In this document: piece after piece, positions 44,438-56,010 of the stretch
Layout: each line of letters begins with the position of its first letter
Position numbering within the stretch: the first letter of the stretch is position 1
Source: Datisca glomerata
Lineage: Eukaryota > Streptophyta > Magnoliopsida > Cucurbitales > Datiscaceae
Assembly (NCBI GenBank): GCA_003255025.1
Contig: QANY01005635.1
Location: 1-64,000, forward strand
DNA length: 64,000 nt
Direction: 5' to 3'
Made by a program: the position numbers and the translations under genes
Notes under the pieces: model-generated
The model's input: the letters and a program-made list of their open reading frames with translations, nothing else
Databases searched by the model: none
What the model was told of the DNA's origin: nothing

Positions 44438-44589
44438 TTCCCTCCCTCTCGAGAAAGATTTGTCCTCAAATACTCACCTACATCAAACGGTGACAAGTCA
44501 GTCACATTAAAAGTAACACTTATATTATACTCACCAAGAAGATCTAGCTTGTAGGCATTGTCATTGAGTCTTGCAAGGAATTGGAATGG
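44438..44589 (-). pseudogene. Element D extra copy of integrase tail and polypurine tract
   Basis: The minus strand reads QFLARLNDNAYKLDLLGEYN, then TDLSPFDVGEYLRTNLS, followed by a purine tract GAGAGGGAGGGAA before the LTR. It breaks off at GGAATGG (about 44589) and joins the middle of another LTR copy. It duplicates the sequence at 45064-45250. Confidence 0.75.
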
Positions 44590-45063
44590 GCAATAAATAA
44601 GGAAATTGTAATACACCCAAAAGACTCCTAGGGCTATCCACTTCTTGGTTAGGATTGCCAAGGTGTCTTGCTTCCTTATTATCATTTAAAATGCCATGCC
44701 ATGCTCCATGTGGACTGCCATATTGAAAGCCACATCATGCTCCAAGGATAATGCCATGTAGGATGTCTTTCCATGTAGGCTGCCATGTTAGATACCACAT
44801 CATGCTCCATGTCGACTGCCATGTTAGATGCCATGTCATGGTTTATGTAAGATGTCATGTTGGATGTCACATCATACTCCATGGAGGCTGTCATGTTGCA
44901 TGCCACGCCATGCTCCATGCAGGTTGTCATATTCCATGCCACACTACACGTCATACTCCTATTGAGTGCTTCATCCATTATATTTTCTCTAGCTTTTGTG
45001 ATTTGACCTCTTTGTACTTGAAGTGGATCCATCTTTTGAGCTTGTGCAACCGGATCCTCATCA
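44590..45063 (-). repeat. Element D internal partial LTR (U3 side)
   Basis: It starts mid-LTR at GCAATAAATAAGGAAATTG and runs to the LTR edge (CGGATCCTCATCA). The polypurine tract and integrase tail follow again. It has its own version of the U3 minisatellite (44690-44960). Confidence 0.85.
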
Positions 45064-45500
45064 TTCCCTCCCTCTTGAGAAAGATTTATCCTTAAATCCT
45101 CACCTACATCAAACGGTGACAAGTTAGTCATATTAAAAGTAACACTTATATTGTACTCACCAAGAAGATCTAGCTTGTAAGCATTTTCATTGAGTCTTGC
45201 AAGGACTTGGAATGGATCATCCCCTCTAGGTAGGCTTGGAACGTCTTTGCCTTGAAAACCGTTCCTTTCTCATGTGCACGCAAACCCAATCTTCGGGATC
45301 AAAAACCAATTTATGACACTCTTTGTTGACTTGTTTTTCATATTGCTTCGTTCTTATTACAATATTGAGTTTTGCCTTCTCATGTATCTACTTAACGAAT
45401 TCAGCCTTCCTTTTTCCATCTTGTTTGCATGTATTTTATTCAGCTTGTGTTGCTCCTTTAAATGCTTCATGGACTCGTGACCGTTGTGAATCACAAACAT
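45064..45500 (-). pseudogene. Element D integrase C-terminal fragment
   Basis: Minus-strand remnants of the integrase tail: MTNLSPFDVGEDLRINLSQE next to the purine tract, and upstream a frameshifted basic segment with residues like LGLRAHEKG. It adjoins the protease/linker near 45500, so RT, RNase H and the integrase core are all missing. Confidence 0.65.
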
Positions 45501-46218
45501 TTACAAAAGTGAAACAATATTGCTCGGCAAAGAACCTGCGAGATCATTAGTACATAAAAGAGCATCTTTGTACATAAGTACAATAAAATGCCGGTTGGAA
45601 CTCAAAGCTCTCTTAATCTCACTCTCTCTTGCAGTAAAACTCTCTTTTCTTCTCTCTTGATTTTTCTCACTCCTCTCACCTAGCTCTCTATTTTTCACTC
45701 TTTTCTTTTGTTCAAACACTCCTTTTTTTGAACTCCCACTCTCTTGATCTTCCTGACCCTCTCTCTTTTTTTCATTCTCAATCTCTCTTTGTTTTTCGTT
45801 CTTTCTTTTCAACTTCAATTGATCTTCTTGAACTTGTTTTAGGGTGATGGGTGCAAGAGTAATGGGTTTCTTATCAATTACAAAAGTATATCTATTTTTG
45901 TAACCATTATGAGTGACTTTTCTATCACATTTCCACGGTCTCCCCAAGAGAAGATGACTTGCTTGCATTGGCACTACATCACACAAAACTTCGTCCTTGT
46001 ACTTGTCAATAGAGAAAGAAACTAACACTTGCTTATGCACCTCGATTTCCCCACTATCATTCAACCATTTCAGTTTGTATGGATTAGATGTTTTAATATA
46101 GGCAAGTTTAGTTTTTTCACCATGTAAGTGCTAGCCACACTAGTACAACTTTCCCCATCAATAATCATACTACACACTTTATCATTAACAAGGCATCTAG
46201 TATGAAGAATATTTTCTC
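45501..46218 (-). pseudogene. Element D protease and charged linker
   Basis: The minus-strand block carries SGEIEVHKQVLVSFSIDKYK, VLCDVVPMQASHLLLGRPWK and VIDKKPITLAPITLKQV, then a Lys/Glu-rich linker and KDALLCTNDLAGSLPSNIVS. The protease core upstream (IIDGESC, from about 46180) lies in another frame. It is nearly the same as 6018-6640 in element A, including the linker. Confidence 0.75.
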
Positions 46219-46219
46219 G

Positions 46220-46740
46220 TTATACCTTCTCATCTTCTTCGACTATGGCACTAAGAGCTCTTCGTTTTATAGAAAGTTCCCCATTGACCGATTCTTTAAT
46301 GTCACTTGCATCCTCTAGTGGTGGCATGCACTCCTTTTCAGAATCACTTTTGATTTCCACATTCTTGCCTTGCAATGATGGTCTCTTCATCATAATGCCA
46401 GATAAATAGTTATCCACCCTCTCACCAAACCTATCTTCTCTATTTCCATGTCGGAAACCTCTATTACCAACCCCATGGCCTAATCTGCCGATGTGAGAAT
46501 ATCGCTCATCTTCATCAAAGTAATTTCCAAATTCATCCTCATACTGAACCCTAGGTGATCGTCTCTCCCTTCCATGCCCCATAGGAGCTCTAGGTTGCTC
46601 TACCTGTGTTTTGACCCGATCAATCCTCTCATACAATCGTTCCAGGCCTTCTTCTAACGTTCTCTTAAATTCACCCACTAACGCCTCAATTTGTAACTTC
46701 AACATAGCACCTTCAGCCATTCCTCCGCTACTATTTCTCG
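46220..46740 (-). pseudogene. Element D gag remnant with the same internal deletion as A
   Basis: The minus strand reads GGMAEGAMLKLQIEALVGEF, GRLGHGVGNRGFRHGNREDR, then MKRPSLQGK joined directly to NVEIKSDSEKECMPPLEDAS. The capsid-like middle and zinc knuckle are missing at the same place as in element A. The initiator part of gag and most of the leader, including the (GATAA)n array of A, are also absent: the frame runs from leader sequence (about 46742) straight into SSGGMAEG. Confidence 0.75.
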
Positions 46741-46929
46741 TGAAGTGATCAAAACGATAAAATCTGGTTTCACAATGAACATACAGATTGTAGATCTCAA
46801 AAATCAATTCAATTTGATATGTAATAATGACTATTTCGACTACCAAATCCAGAGTTATGATCTTTTTTCAGAACCACCGTCAAATCAGAAAAAAAAATCA
46901 GAATTGAATCTGACTCTAGAGAACCAAAA

Positions 46930-46941
46930 GCTCTGATACCA
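46930..46941 (-). promoter_or_regulatory. Element D inner primer-binding site
   Basis: TGGTATCAGAGC on the minus strand, next to the LTR stub at 46944-47035. This is the first of two primer sites in the element. Confidence 0.85.
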
Positions 46942-46943
46942 AA

Positions 46944-47035
46944 TGATATAAACCTCACCGTCGTTTTGCAATGAAACCCGATAATAATGATGATTCAAGA
47001 ACCCAAGAATCGATTTTAAAAAAGAAGAAACCCTG
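46944..47035 (-). repeat. Element D internal LTR stub
   Basis: The terminal ~92 bp of an LTR (TGATATAAACCTCACCG to GAAACCCTG on the + strand). It then switches back to leader sequence at AAAATCCGTTCGATTTTAT. Confidence 0.85.
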
Positions 47036-47162
47036 AAAATCCGTTCGATTTTATATGCAATAATGACTATTTCGACTCCCGAATCCAAAGTTATGATCTT
47101 TTTTTCGAACCACCATCAAATCAGAAAAAATCAGACTTGAATCTGACTCTAGAGAACCAAAA

Positions 47163-47174
47163 GCTCTGATACCA
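47163..47174 (-). promoter_or_regulatory. Element D outer primer-binding site
   Basis: TGGTATCAGAGC on the minus strand, two bases from the outer 5' LTR at 47177. Confidence 0.9.
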
Positions 47175-47176
47175 AA

Positions 47177-48031
47177 TGATATGAACCTCACCTTCACTTT
47201 GTGATGAAACCCGATAACAATGATGGTTCAAGAACTCAATGATCGATTTTAAAGAAGAAGAAACCCCGACCCGTTTTCTATGACACAAAGAGAACCTTAG
47301 GTATAAGACCTAAGACCCAAATTGATGCTTCGAAAAGAACCAAAGGTATGGTTTAGACGCCACACTCAAGAACAAGAAGGAAAAGTGAGTGATACGTCTA
47401 GATTTTAGACGCCACAAGAATATTCTTGATAAGTTTGAAAAGTTCTAAGAAGAACCAAAGAGAAAACTCTCATAAAGAAATTATAATGATCAAAGTTTTT
47501 TAATACATTGTGAAATCATGCTTAAATAGAAAAACTAGAAGCCTAAAGAGTCCTAAAGTGTTTAAATAACCTAAACTAAATTTAAAAGATAAAGAAATAT
47601 CAAATACAATAAATAAGAAAATTGTAATCCACCCAAAAGACTCCTAGGGCTGTCCACTTCTTGGTTAGGATTGCCAAGGTGTCTTACTTCCTTGTCATCA
47701 TTTAAAATGCCATGTCATGCTCCATGTAGACTGCCATATTGAACGCCACATCATGCTCCAAGGGTAATGCCATGTAGGATGTCTTTCCATGTAGGCTGCC
47801 ATGTTGGATGCTATGTCATGGTTCATGTAGGATGTCATGTTGGATGCCACATCATGCTCCATGGAGGCTGTCATGTTGGATGCCACGCCATGCTCCACGC
47901 AGGTTGTCATATTCCACGTCATACTCCTATTGAGTGCTTCATCCATTATATTTTCTCTAGCTTTTGTGATTTGGCCTCTTTGTACTTGAAGTGGATCCAT
48001 CATTTGAGCTTGTGCAACCGGATCCTCATCA
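47177..48031 (-). repeat. Element D outer 5' LTR
   Basis: An 855-bp LTR, TGATATGAACC to CCTCATCA, with CTATA directly after it. The U3 minisatellite at 47705-47920 has fewer units than in 43585-44437. Confidence 0.9.
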
Positions 48032-48036
48032 CTATA

Positions 48037-49548
48037 GAAGGAAGGGAGTGAGTACTTTGTCACATATGTTTTTCATTCTTGTAAATGAAGGAGAAAACCT
48101 CCTTTTATGTTGACATTAGCTAAAATACATGTGCACAAATAAACATAATTTAACATCATGAGAATAAACATAAACGTAATTAATGAGATATTGAAATATC
48201 AATGTTTAAGTTAAAAAGGAAAAAAACTAAATGTTATTAATTGAAAAGTCAATTTTATTGATTAATGGTATCTCTTGTATTTTCTTCACTCGTGCTATAT
48301 GTAATTATATGAAACTAAGATATGTATATCAATTAAAAAGTCCTAAAATTTAGATTGCATTAATTTTTTTTAACATTAATATATATTGATTTCATCTTTT
48401 CTTTGTTTTCTACTAACTATAACATATGTATAAAATACTTAATTATTCTAAAAATAAATATTTTTTCCAAGACGAAGCGTTCTACTTTTTTCATCTGTTT
48501 TATGCTTTAGTGGTTCGTTCTCAATTATCATGAGAAATAAAGTTAAATAGACCTACTCATCATCAAATAACACCTAAAAATTAATTTTTAAAAAAATGGT
48601 AAGTCGCGAACGAAAATGTAGATAGTAGATAATAGATAATATATAAGATATATGCATCTATAATAAGAAAAGTTCTGACATTAATAAAACTTAACAAAGT
48701 AAATAATCTAAATAAAGTAGAATAAAATAATTAAAACATAGAAATCAAATTAATCAAAGCAATTGAAACACTTCAACCCAAATTGAAAATAAATTAAAGG
48801 ATGGTTTACCTAAGAGATCGTAAAGCATGGATTCTCTCAATCTTCTGTCGTTGAGAGCCATTTTATATCCTTTATATTTTTCATAATAATTAAGCATTGA
48901 AATAATTTAATTTTGTATTAATTAGGAATACTTGGAACCTTTATTAAACCAACTTTAATCAGAGCATAAATTTGTAGTCTCTTCATTGATAGCACACAAT
49001 ATAAAACTATTTGTCTTCCGCTATTAATTGACATTTATGATTTAATTTGTAATGTGAAAAGTCATTGAGATGTTGGGAATGTAATCAAATGCAAACGCTA
49101 TTTAATAAAGGATAATTAGCATATTTTGACACTAATATGTCTAATTGGTTCTTATATTAATAAAATTGAGTTATAAATAATTTTTTCATTAGTTAGTTTT
49201 AGACTTTTCACGATATAATTTTATATGATTTTCTAAACTTATTGTACATATTTTGAATAATGGTCCATGAGTTAAATAAAAACTTTAATGTATAAATGAT
49301 ATTTTGAATAAAATTATTAATGTTTCTGACAAAAAAATAATGCAATTATTAATGTGATTTAATGTTTAACAAATCGATTGCAGCAGTCCTTATTTTATTT
49401 TCAATAAATCTACAAATATTAAATGTATTAAATCAATATATTATTAAGAATTTGAATATGCAATGACATTCGGCACAATGTTGGGTATGCCATTTGGTAC
49501 AGTTTAAGGTGTTCATAGTCAACTTGACACATACACACGTATGCACAC
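48037..49548. other. AT-rich intergenic DNA
   Basis: No gene, RNA or mobile element was recognised. It ends in a CA/TG-rich tract (ACACATACACACGTATGCAC) into which the CACTA transposon inserted. Confidence 0.5.
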
Positions 49549-49683
49549 ATGCACTACAAGAAAACTCTTTATTAGTAGCATTGTTGTATAGCGTTTTCAA
49601 TGAAAATGCAATAAAATACAAAAGTGGTCAAACAAATTTCAATTTCATGGGGCGCTAAGTAAAAACACGCTTATATTTTTGTT

Positions 49684-52600
49684 TTGCTTAGCATTTGTAC
49701 GATCCCCGCTCCCTCGAAAAAAACATCAGAGCTTCTCTTTGTCTTTTCTTTAGTGAGAGGCTTTCCCAATGCCCAACACTCAAGATCTACCAATTGCCCC
49801 TTCGACTTCACCGCTCATCACCAGCTTCTTCTTCACTCCTGTTTTCCCCGTGATCGAGCTTCTTCTTCTTTGTGTCCTAAAGCGAGTGAGGTAGGTTTTG
49901 ATTTCCAAGTTCATTTTCTTCTTCGTACAAGAGTTAGCTTTTCATGGCTTATATGTCTGTCGTTCTTGCATCTTTGAGAATAGATAGGTAAGGCTAGAAA
50001 ATGCACACACAACATAGCTAGGTTGGGCCTTCATTTCTTCTCTCTGTCTATACCTTTTTATCTCATAAAAACAGAGAGCTAGGGCCCAAAATACGTAATC
50101 GTCAGAATCGATGACCTCCCAAAACAAAGAAGCAAGGCTCTATATTTTCCATCAGACTGCGATGAAAAGATCTTTGAAATACTCGAACCAGAGCTTACTC
50201 CTTCTCATGTCATCTCCTCTCTCTAAAACACCCCAAATCAGAGATTTGAGCCAGCTTCCACGAATGACCTTTTCTCCTCTCTTAAATCATTCACAGTCAC
50301 GAGCTCTCCCTTGGTAAACTCTCTCACGCGTCGGAGATTTCTCCCTTCCCAAGTAGCAAACCTTGATAATCTTCAAATCAACCATAACATAGATCTCCAG
50401 ATGGTGAAATCGGAAACTGAAATCAGCAATCAACCTTAGTCGAGCTCTTCAGAAGGATCCCCTAGCTTCCCTGCATGTTTCCCCTCTGCGCGTTGCTTTT
50501 ACCTTTGAGATATCCTCTTTTTTTCCCTGTGTGCTATCCTAACTCTATATTGTTTTTCATTTTCTTTATTCTAATTGGTCATCTTGTTGGGCTTTATTTA
50601 TATGCATTTGCCTTCCCTCCTTTTTTTCTCAAAGTATCATTTTCCTTTTGAGAGATTGTACATTTCTAAAATGTTTGACAAAAAAATGTCATTTCTTTTA
50701 GTGTTTGTTCAAGGGCTTATGTGACTCCCGAAGAGCTATCAACATAGATTGTGTTGTCTAATGGTGTCTAAATTTCGTTCGTGGCATCAATGTAAGGTGT
50801 TACTAACTTTCATTTGATAGGTTTTTCTTTTTGCTATACTAATACCTTATGTTGAAAGTAGGTTCATTTTGTTGAATGGCCCAGTTCAACTAATTAAGTA
50901 TATAGCATCTTAACTTTTATCCTTCATTTCTTCAAATTTTCATTGTAACTTTGATTTTAATAGGACATTGTTAATTTTATGATGATGAAGATCTTAAGGC
51001 CATTTCATATTTTTGCCCGCATGCAGTAAGTTAATTGTCAAATATAGGCTTCTTGAAGCCATTTTCAGTAACTTACTTATCAGTATTGAAATACTTTCTA
51101 ATAATTTGTTATGTGGATTCGACATTGTTTTATTGTTTGTTCATTTAACTTAAGGATGGTGCTTGTATTTAAGCAAGGGCATCAACTAAAGGGAAATACA
51201 TTCTGATAATCTTTTTATCTTCCTTCGTAACACCTCTATAATACCTTGTATGAGCAGTATGGTTGCTCTTTTACTAGAGTAATATTTGAAGTCAGTGTAA
51301 ACTGGCTGGCTCATTTGTCTTTAATCCAATATTGGAGCTAAAAATCATGCACTCATAATGCCTGATGCAAAAGTTGATGGAACTTCTTATGCTCTTTTTA
51401 CCTCAGCTTTTGGCATAGAGGTTTGCTTTGTTAGTAGCCATGAAATTTATTTGGAGCTATGGCTTGATATAATAGTCCATGAGTTCTGCCGATTTGATGT
51501 GGATAAATATGGTCTTTATATTGTTAGCTCATGAGTTCTGCCAAGTTGCATTTAAAAGTAGTTTGGTGATGAGAATATCAATGGGATATTCATTGACTTA
51601 AGTGGCCATGTTCTAAAATGTTACTCATATTTTAAGTCATAGACTTAAGTTATAAAACATTTCTGTTGAATAATTTGTTTTCCAACATTATTTGTTCATA
51701 ACATTTAAACAATTTAGAAGTAGTTCTCAGTCGTGTCAAAAGAGGAAATCTTCCTGGTGTTGAAATTTTGGTAAGCTGATGTTTGTTACCATATCCCATT
51801 TGCTTATTAGAGCTAAATATTTTGCTATGTCAAACTTGAACAATGGTTGGTGAGTTTTGATTCTTCTTAATGATGTATATCTCTACATGTATAAATGGTT
51901 TCCTTAGCATTTCAAATTGCAAAACCCGTTTTCATGTTTTGAGAAAGCCATTCTTCAAGAGAATAGAGAGGGTGGGGGGTTATCTGCTTATCTGGCTGAA
52001 GGAGTCAATTCTATCTCTACAAATGTAATGTTATGTTTCTTTAATATTGTTGGTTGTAGTTATAAAGCATATTCCTGCTTGCATGAGAATATCATGAATT
52101 ATATCTTAAATCATTTTTGTATTGAAATTGTTCCCTGGTTCTAATTTGAGATTGATTGCATCATATTGTTAACTTATTTTCTTTCTTGGGTTAATTTTAG
52201 TGGCAACAAATGAAAGTTGAATATTATTTCTGGAAAATGCTTGTGTGTAACTTAGATTGAGTTCATGTGTGTAACTTAGAAAGCTGGTTCTCGAAGTGCA
52301 CCTAGATGGCTTGCCTTTCTTATAGCAGGTTCAACTGACAAAACTACTTTAATCATCATCAAAATTGGTAGGGAGGTATATCGCAGAGAAGCTGTTAGTT
52401 TTTGGTTCAATTTAGAGGCCTTTGTACTGGTTTTTGATTCAAATTTTTATCTATTGTTTGCAGCTGAACCATGTGAGATAATTGCTTTCAAGTTTTACCA
52501 AAGAGATTGGGTACTTGTAGTACCTATTTTGTCTTACTAAGACCTTATTACATTTTCATAATTGCTTGTTTTCATATCCAAAACCAGCTTAAGACTTTTG

Positions 52601-53740
52601 TAATGGTGTTTGAAGCTCAAAAGGACTTTTTAAAACTATTTGACCTCTAGAAACAATTGTGCTTACTTAATGATCCCACTTTCATTTCTTCCCTCTTTTG
52701 TTTCTTTTTATTATGATGATATTAGTTATCTTTATATTTGGGTAACATTAAAATCTGCTCTCATTTATGTTTGGTAGATTAGAATGAAATATTGTAGATG
52801 AAAGCTTTGGTAGATTATAATGAATGTTAATAACTTTTGTAGAATGAAAGCTTTGGTTCTGAATTGAAGGAGTTTCCCAGTGTTTTCTAAATATATTATA
52901 CGCGTGTTTATGCTTTCTGTGGCATACTAAACAAGTTTTGGATTATTACTTTGGCTAGTATACGCATTCGTATAGTGGATAAAACATATAATTGACTGTG
53001 AAACATCATTTGCAATTTGAGCTTATTTGAGCTTTCACCTATTAATGTCTACTTTCTTGGATTTCAGTAAAAAAATTAAAAATTAATTTGTTAGTATCAG
53101 TATCCTAACGGTTTTGAATATCCTATTATATGGTATGTATTTTTCAATGTAATTCTTTTACTTCCATGCAATTCATATTTAATCTATTTTCTTTTTCTTC
53201 TTTTTGGTGGTGAGGGAAGAATGGATTTGAAAGGCTTAGTGTTGTTATGAACCTTCTCTGTCATTTAAGCTTTGTTATAGTCTTATAAGATATTATTTAG
53301 GTAAACTTGAATGCTTGTTAAATGTTACATTTTGAGACAGAAGATAATAAACTTGGTTTATAGTTAAATGTCAGAATTTTGTTGCTCTCCACCAACGACT
53401 ATACTATATCATAAAATGTTGTAAGTCTGCCACTAATTCTTAACTTTCTTATCTAATAAGTTGTTTCTTTGCTGTTGATAATTTAGATTGTACTATTTAG
53501 AATATGAAGCTTGCTTCTTCATCTGAATGGATCATTCATATTTTGGTACAACATTTTGATCTTGTCCTGAAGTATCACCAAGACAGTTACCTGCTCCACC
53601 ACCTCCTCACCAAGGAAAACCACCAAGTGGACCTCCTAGGGTACCTCCACCTTTCAGTTCCTAGATGTGAATTTATACTAGATCTTAAATTTTTGGATAA
53701 ATTACTTTTGCTGCTCTATGTAAAAATCAATACGTAATTA
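49684..53740 (+). other. CACTA interior, possible captured host sequence
   Basis: The interior is unlike the subterminal repeats. The first 800 bp are pyrimidine-rich and leader-like, with exon-like stretches such as ALYFPSDCDEKIFEILEPEL (near 50140-50200) ended by a stop. Near 53575-53660 a proline-rich stretch reads LPAPPPPHQGKPPSGPPRVP before a TAG. Between them are T-rich, intron-like segments. The pattern would fit capture of gene pieces, but I recognise no donor gene and no intact frame. Confidence 0.35.
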
Positions 53741-53924
53741 TCATTTTGAGATGTGATTTCTAGTAGACAATTAATATGTAACAATTTTGACTAATTAAAT
53801 AAAATGATATGTGATTTGATTATTTCGTGATATTTTATGAAAAGTTATTTATTTTTCATATTTGTACAATTGCAAGTATAATTAATATAAAAGGTTATAA
53901 AAAGTATTTAATAACATTAAAAAA

Positions 53925-54317
53925 TTATAAGTAATGAAAAATGCTATGAAAGACCTGCGATAACATTTATAAAACTCTATGAATGATCTACGATTGCATT
54001 TATAAAACTACGAAAGATCTACGATTGCATTTATGAAACGCTATAAAAGACCTACTACAACATTTATTAAATGCTATGAGAGGCTTTTTATACGCTATAA
54101 AAGGCTTTTCATAACATTATTTAAATGCTATGAAAAGCTTTGAATAGTGTTTAAAAAATTCTATAAAAAGCCTTTCATAGTGTTTTAAAAACGCTACGTA
54201 GGATTTTTTATAGCGTTTAAAAATGCTATAGTATATGGCTAACTTTTAATAATGTCATTATTGAAACCCTATGATAACATTTTTTGGCTGTTATCGTAGC
54301 CTTTTTTTGTTCTAGTG
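53925..54317. repeat. CACTA subterminal repeat region
   Basis: Repeated ~12-20-bp motifs of the type ATGCTATGAAA and TTTTATAGCGTTT occur in both orientations, as expected for transposase-binding subterminal repeats of CACTA elements. Confidence 0.75.
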
Positions 54318-54625
54318 ATGCACGCGCGCAAACACACACACATAAAAAGATATGGAGCCCATTATAAATAATCCCTTCATTAGTTATATGGCACTAATTA
54401 AACATAATCACCTTAGCTAATTGAGTTGAGTTCAGCTAAAAAGAAATATATTTTGACATCAAATTGGTACTGAAACATCTTTTTGAATGTTACTGCTTCA
54501 CCGAAATATAGTTTTTAATATCGAAAAGTGTGCTACTTCTTTCTCTAAGTGAGAGTATTTCTCTTTAGAAATTCTATTTTTCTTGATTTCTCTAGATTCT
54601 CTCCTCTTGGGAGGGAGCTTCTTCT

Positions 54626-56010
54626 ATGGTTAACTCCGTAGAAAGGGATGGTGATGAAGAAAGAAGTTTGCATAATGAATGTGTTGGCCTGGAAGCCATT
54701 TCCCAGGGGTTGTTTCCTGATTTAAATGGTGGCCATGCTACTGAAGGTGATGCTATCTAAGGTGGCACCTTGGAGTGTTTTGCCATGGCTTTGGGTTATG
54801 ATGACCAAACTGATAACCTCATGGTTGATGAAGAGGTCCTACATGCTGGTTTAGAAGACTTTCTACGAGCCTAGAAGATGAGAATGTCAATGATAAGATG
54901 AAGTTGGCTAGAGAACATATTGTTAAAAACCTCAAAACCATGTTAAAATATCAGCCATATGGTTCTATCCATAATGTGCTAGGAAATAATGAACTTTTGG
55001 TCTAGGAAGTAGCTAGGCTTTGGAGTGAGATATAGGCTAGTAGGCATAGAGCTTCAAGATCTTCTGGTATGGGTGTTAACCCTTCCATAGAGGCTGAGAA
55101 ACATTTGCATGAGGTTGAAGATGATAAAACGGCTACCATTCCCTCAACAAGTACGAATGTTCCCTCTTTGGACAAAGGTCTCCCTGCCAGTATTAGTAAA
55201 CGCTAACTCCCATCCAGTCCTAATCTTAATAGGATATAACATAGCCTCCTCAAATTAGTGAGCAGTGTTCCTGCACAGCAGCATCCTATTACTGGTGTTG
55301 AATCTGCTAACAACCTAGTGGACAATAGCTCGAGTCAAGGGAATGAGCATGATGCAACTCCTTCAAAGTTCTCAAGGGCTGAGAAGGTTAAATGGAGGAA
55401 ACCACCAAAATGCCTTTCTCCTATGTTGAACCTTTGTGCAAAAGCAAACCTGACCAAGTTAATGTATCTAATGATATCACTAAGAAAGGTAAGTAAGCCT
55501 GGCTGTCTAGCATTGTTGGTTACTTCATACATAAAGACCCCATTTTCAATGGTTAACCATGCTGCTCATTTACTGTGTAGTGATATAGGGCTTCAGCAGG
55601 TCTTGGCCATTGACTCTGGTTTCTATTTTTTCAAATTTGCCTCTATTGAGCAGATAGATTCTATTCGAGTTGAGGGACCCTAACACCTTGTAGGTAGACC
55701 TATAATGATCAAGGTTTGGCATGAGAACATGCAAATTACTCAAGAAGCCATAAAATCTATCCCAGTCTGGATTAAATTTTGGGGAGTGCCTTTAGAGCTC
55801 TGGATTGGTGAGGGTTTGAGTAGAGTAGCTAGTGCTGTTGGCACCCCTTTGTTTGCTGACACTATGACTAACAATTGTACCATAGTGTCATATGCCAGAG
55901 TTTTTGTGGGAGTAGATCTACATGCTGATATTATTGAATTAGTTTAGGTCAATTTACCTAGTATTAGATCTATTGAGGTCAAGGTGGAGTTACAAGGCCT
56001 CCCTAGGAAA
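54626..56010 (+). pseudogene. LINE ORF1 remnant with DUF4283-type domain
   Basis: From MVNSVERDGDEERSLHNE the + strand carries a decayed LINE ORF1. The later part has GFYFFKFASIEQIDSIRVEG, then RPIMIKVWHENM, SIPVWIKFWGVPLELWIGEG and SYARVFVGVDLHADIIELV, the DUF4283-like nucleic-acid-binding module typical of plant LINE ORF1. It contains several stops (for example 54758, 55681 and 55945) and frame changes. The zinc knuckle and ORF2 do not follow, so the element is 3'-truncated or cut by the next insertion. Confidence 0.7.

Larger units (their letters stand above)
43585..48031 (-). mobile_element. Ty3/gypsy element D, same family as A, with duplicated terminal segments
   Basis: The outer LTRs at 43585-44437 and 47177-48031 are flanked by perfect CTATA target duplications (43580-43584 and 48032-48036). 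So the whole 4447-bp structure integrated as one unit, or was rearranged inside one insertion. Between them on the minus strand lie an integrase-tail piece, a partial LTR (44590-45063), a second integrase tail, a protease/linker joined without RT or integrase core, a short gag, the leader with a primer-binding site, an LTR stub (46944-47035), and a second leader with a primer-binding site. It is non-autonomous. Confidence 0.9.
49552..54317 (+). mobile_element. Non-autonomous CACTA (En/Spm-type) DNA transposon
   Basis: It starts CACTACAAGAAAA and ends TTTTGTTCTAGTG (inverted CACTAGAACAAAA, 11 of 13 matching), with ATG target duplications of three bases at 49549-49551 and 54318-54320. The last ~400 bp hold many subterminal repeats in both orientations (AATGCTATGAAAGGC, TTATAGCGTTTAAAAATGC), and a few lie near the left end. 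No transposase was found in 4766 bp, so it must rely on one in trans. The orientation is arbitrary. Confidence 0.9.

Noticed and set aside
49684..50317. Two open frames of 97 and 68 codons as host genes
   Set aside because: No recognisable domain, location inside a CACTA element, and low-complexity Ser-rich composition. Kept only as part of the possible captured interior.
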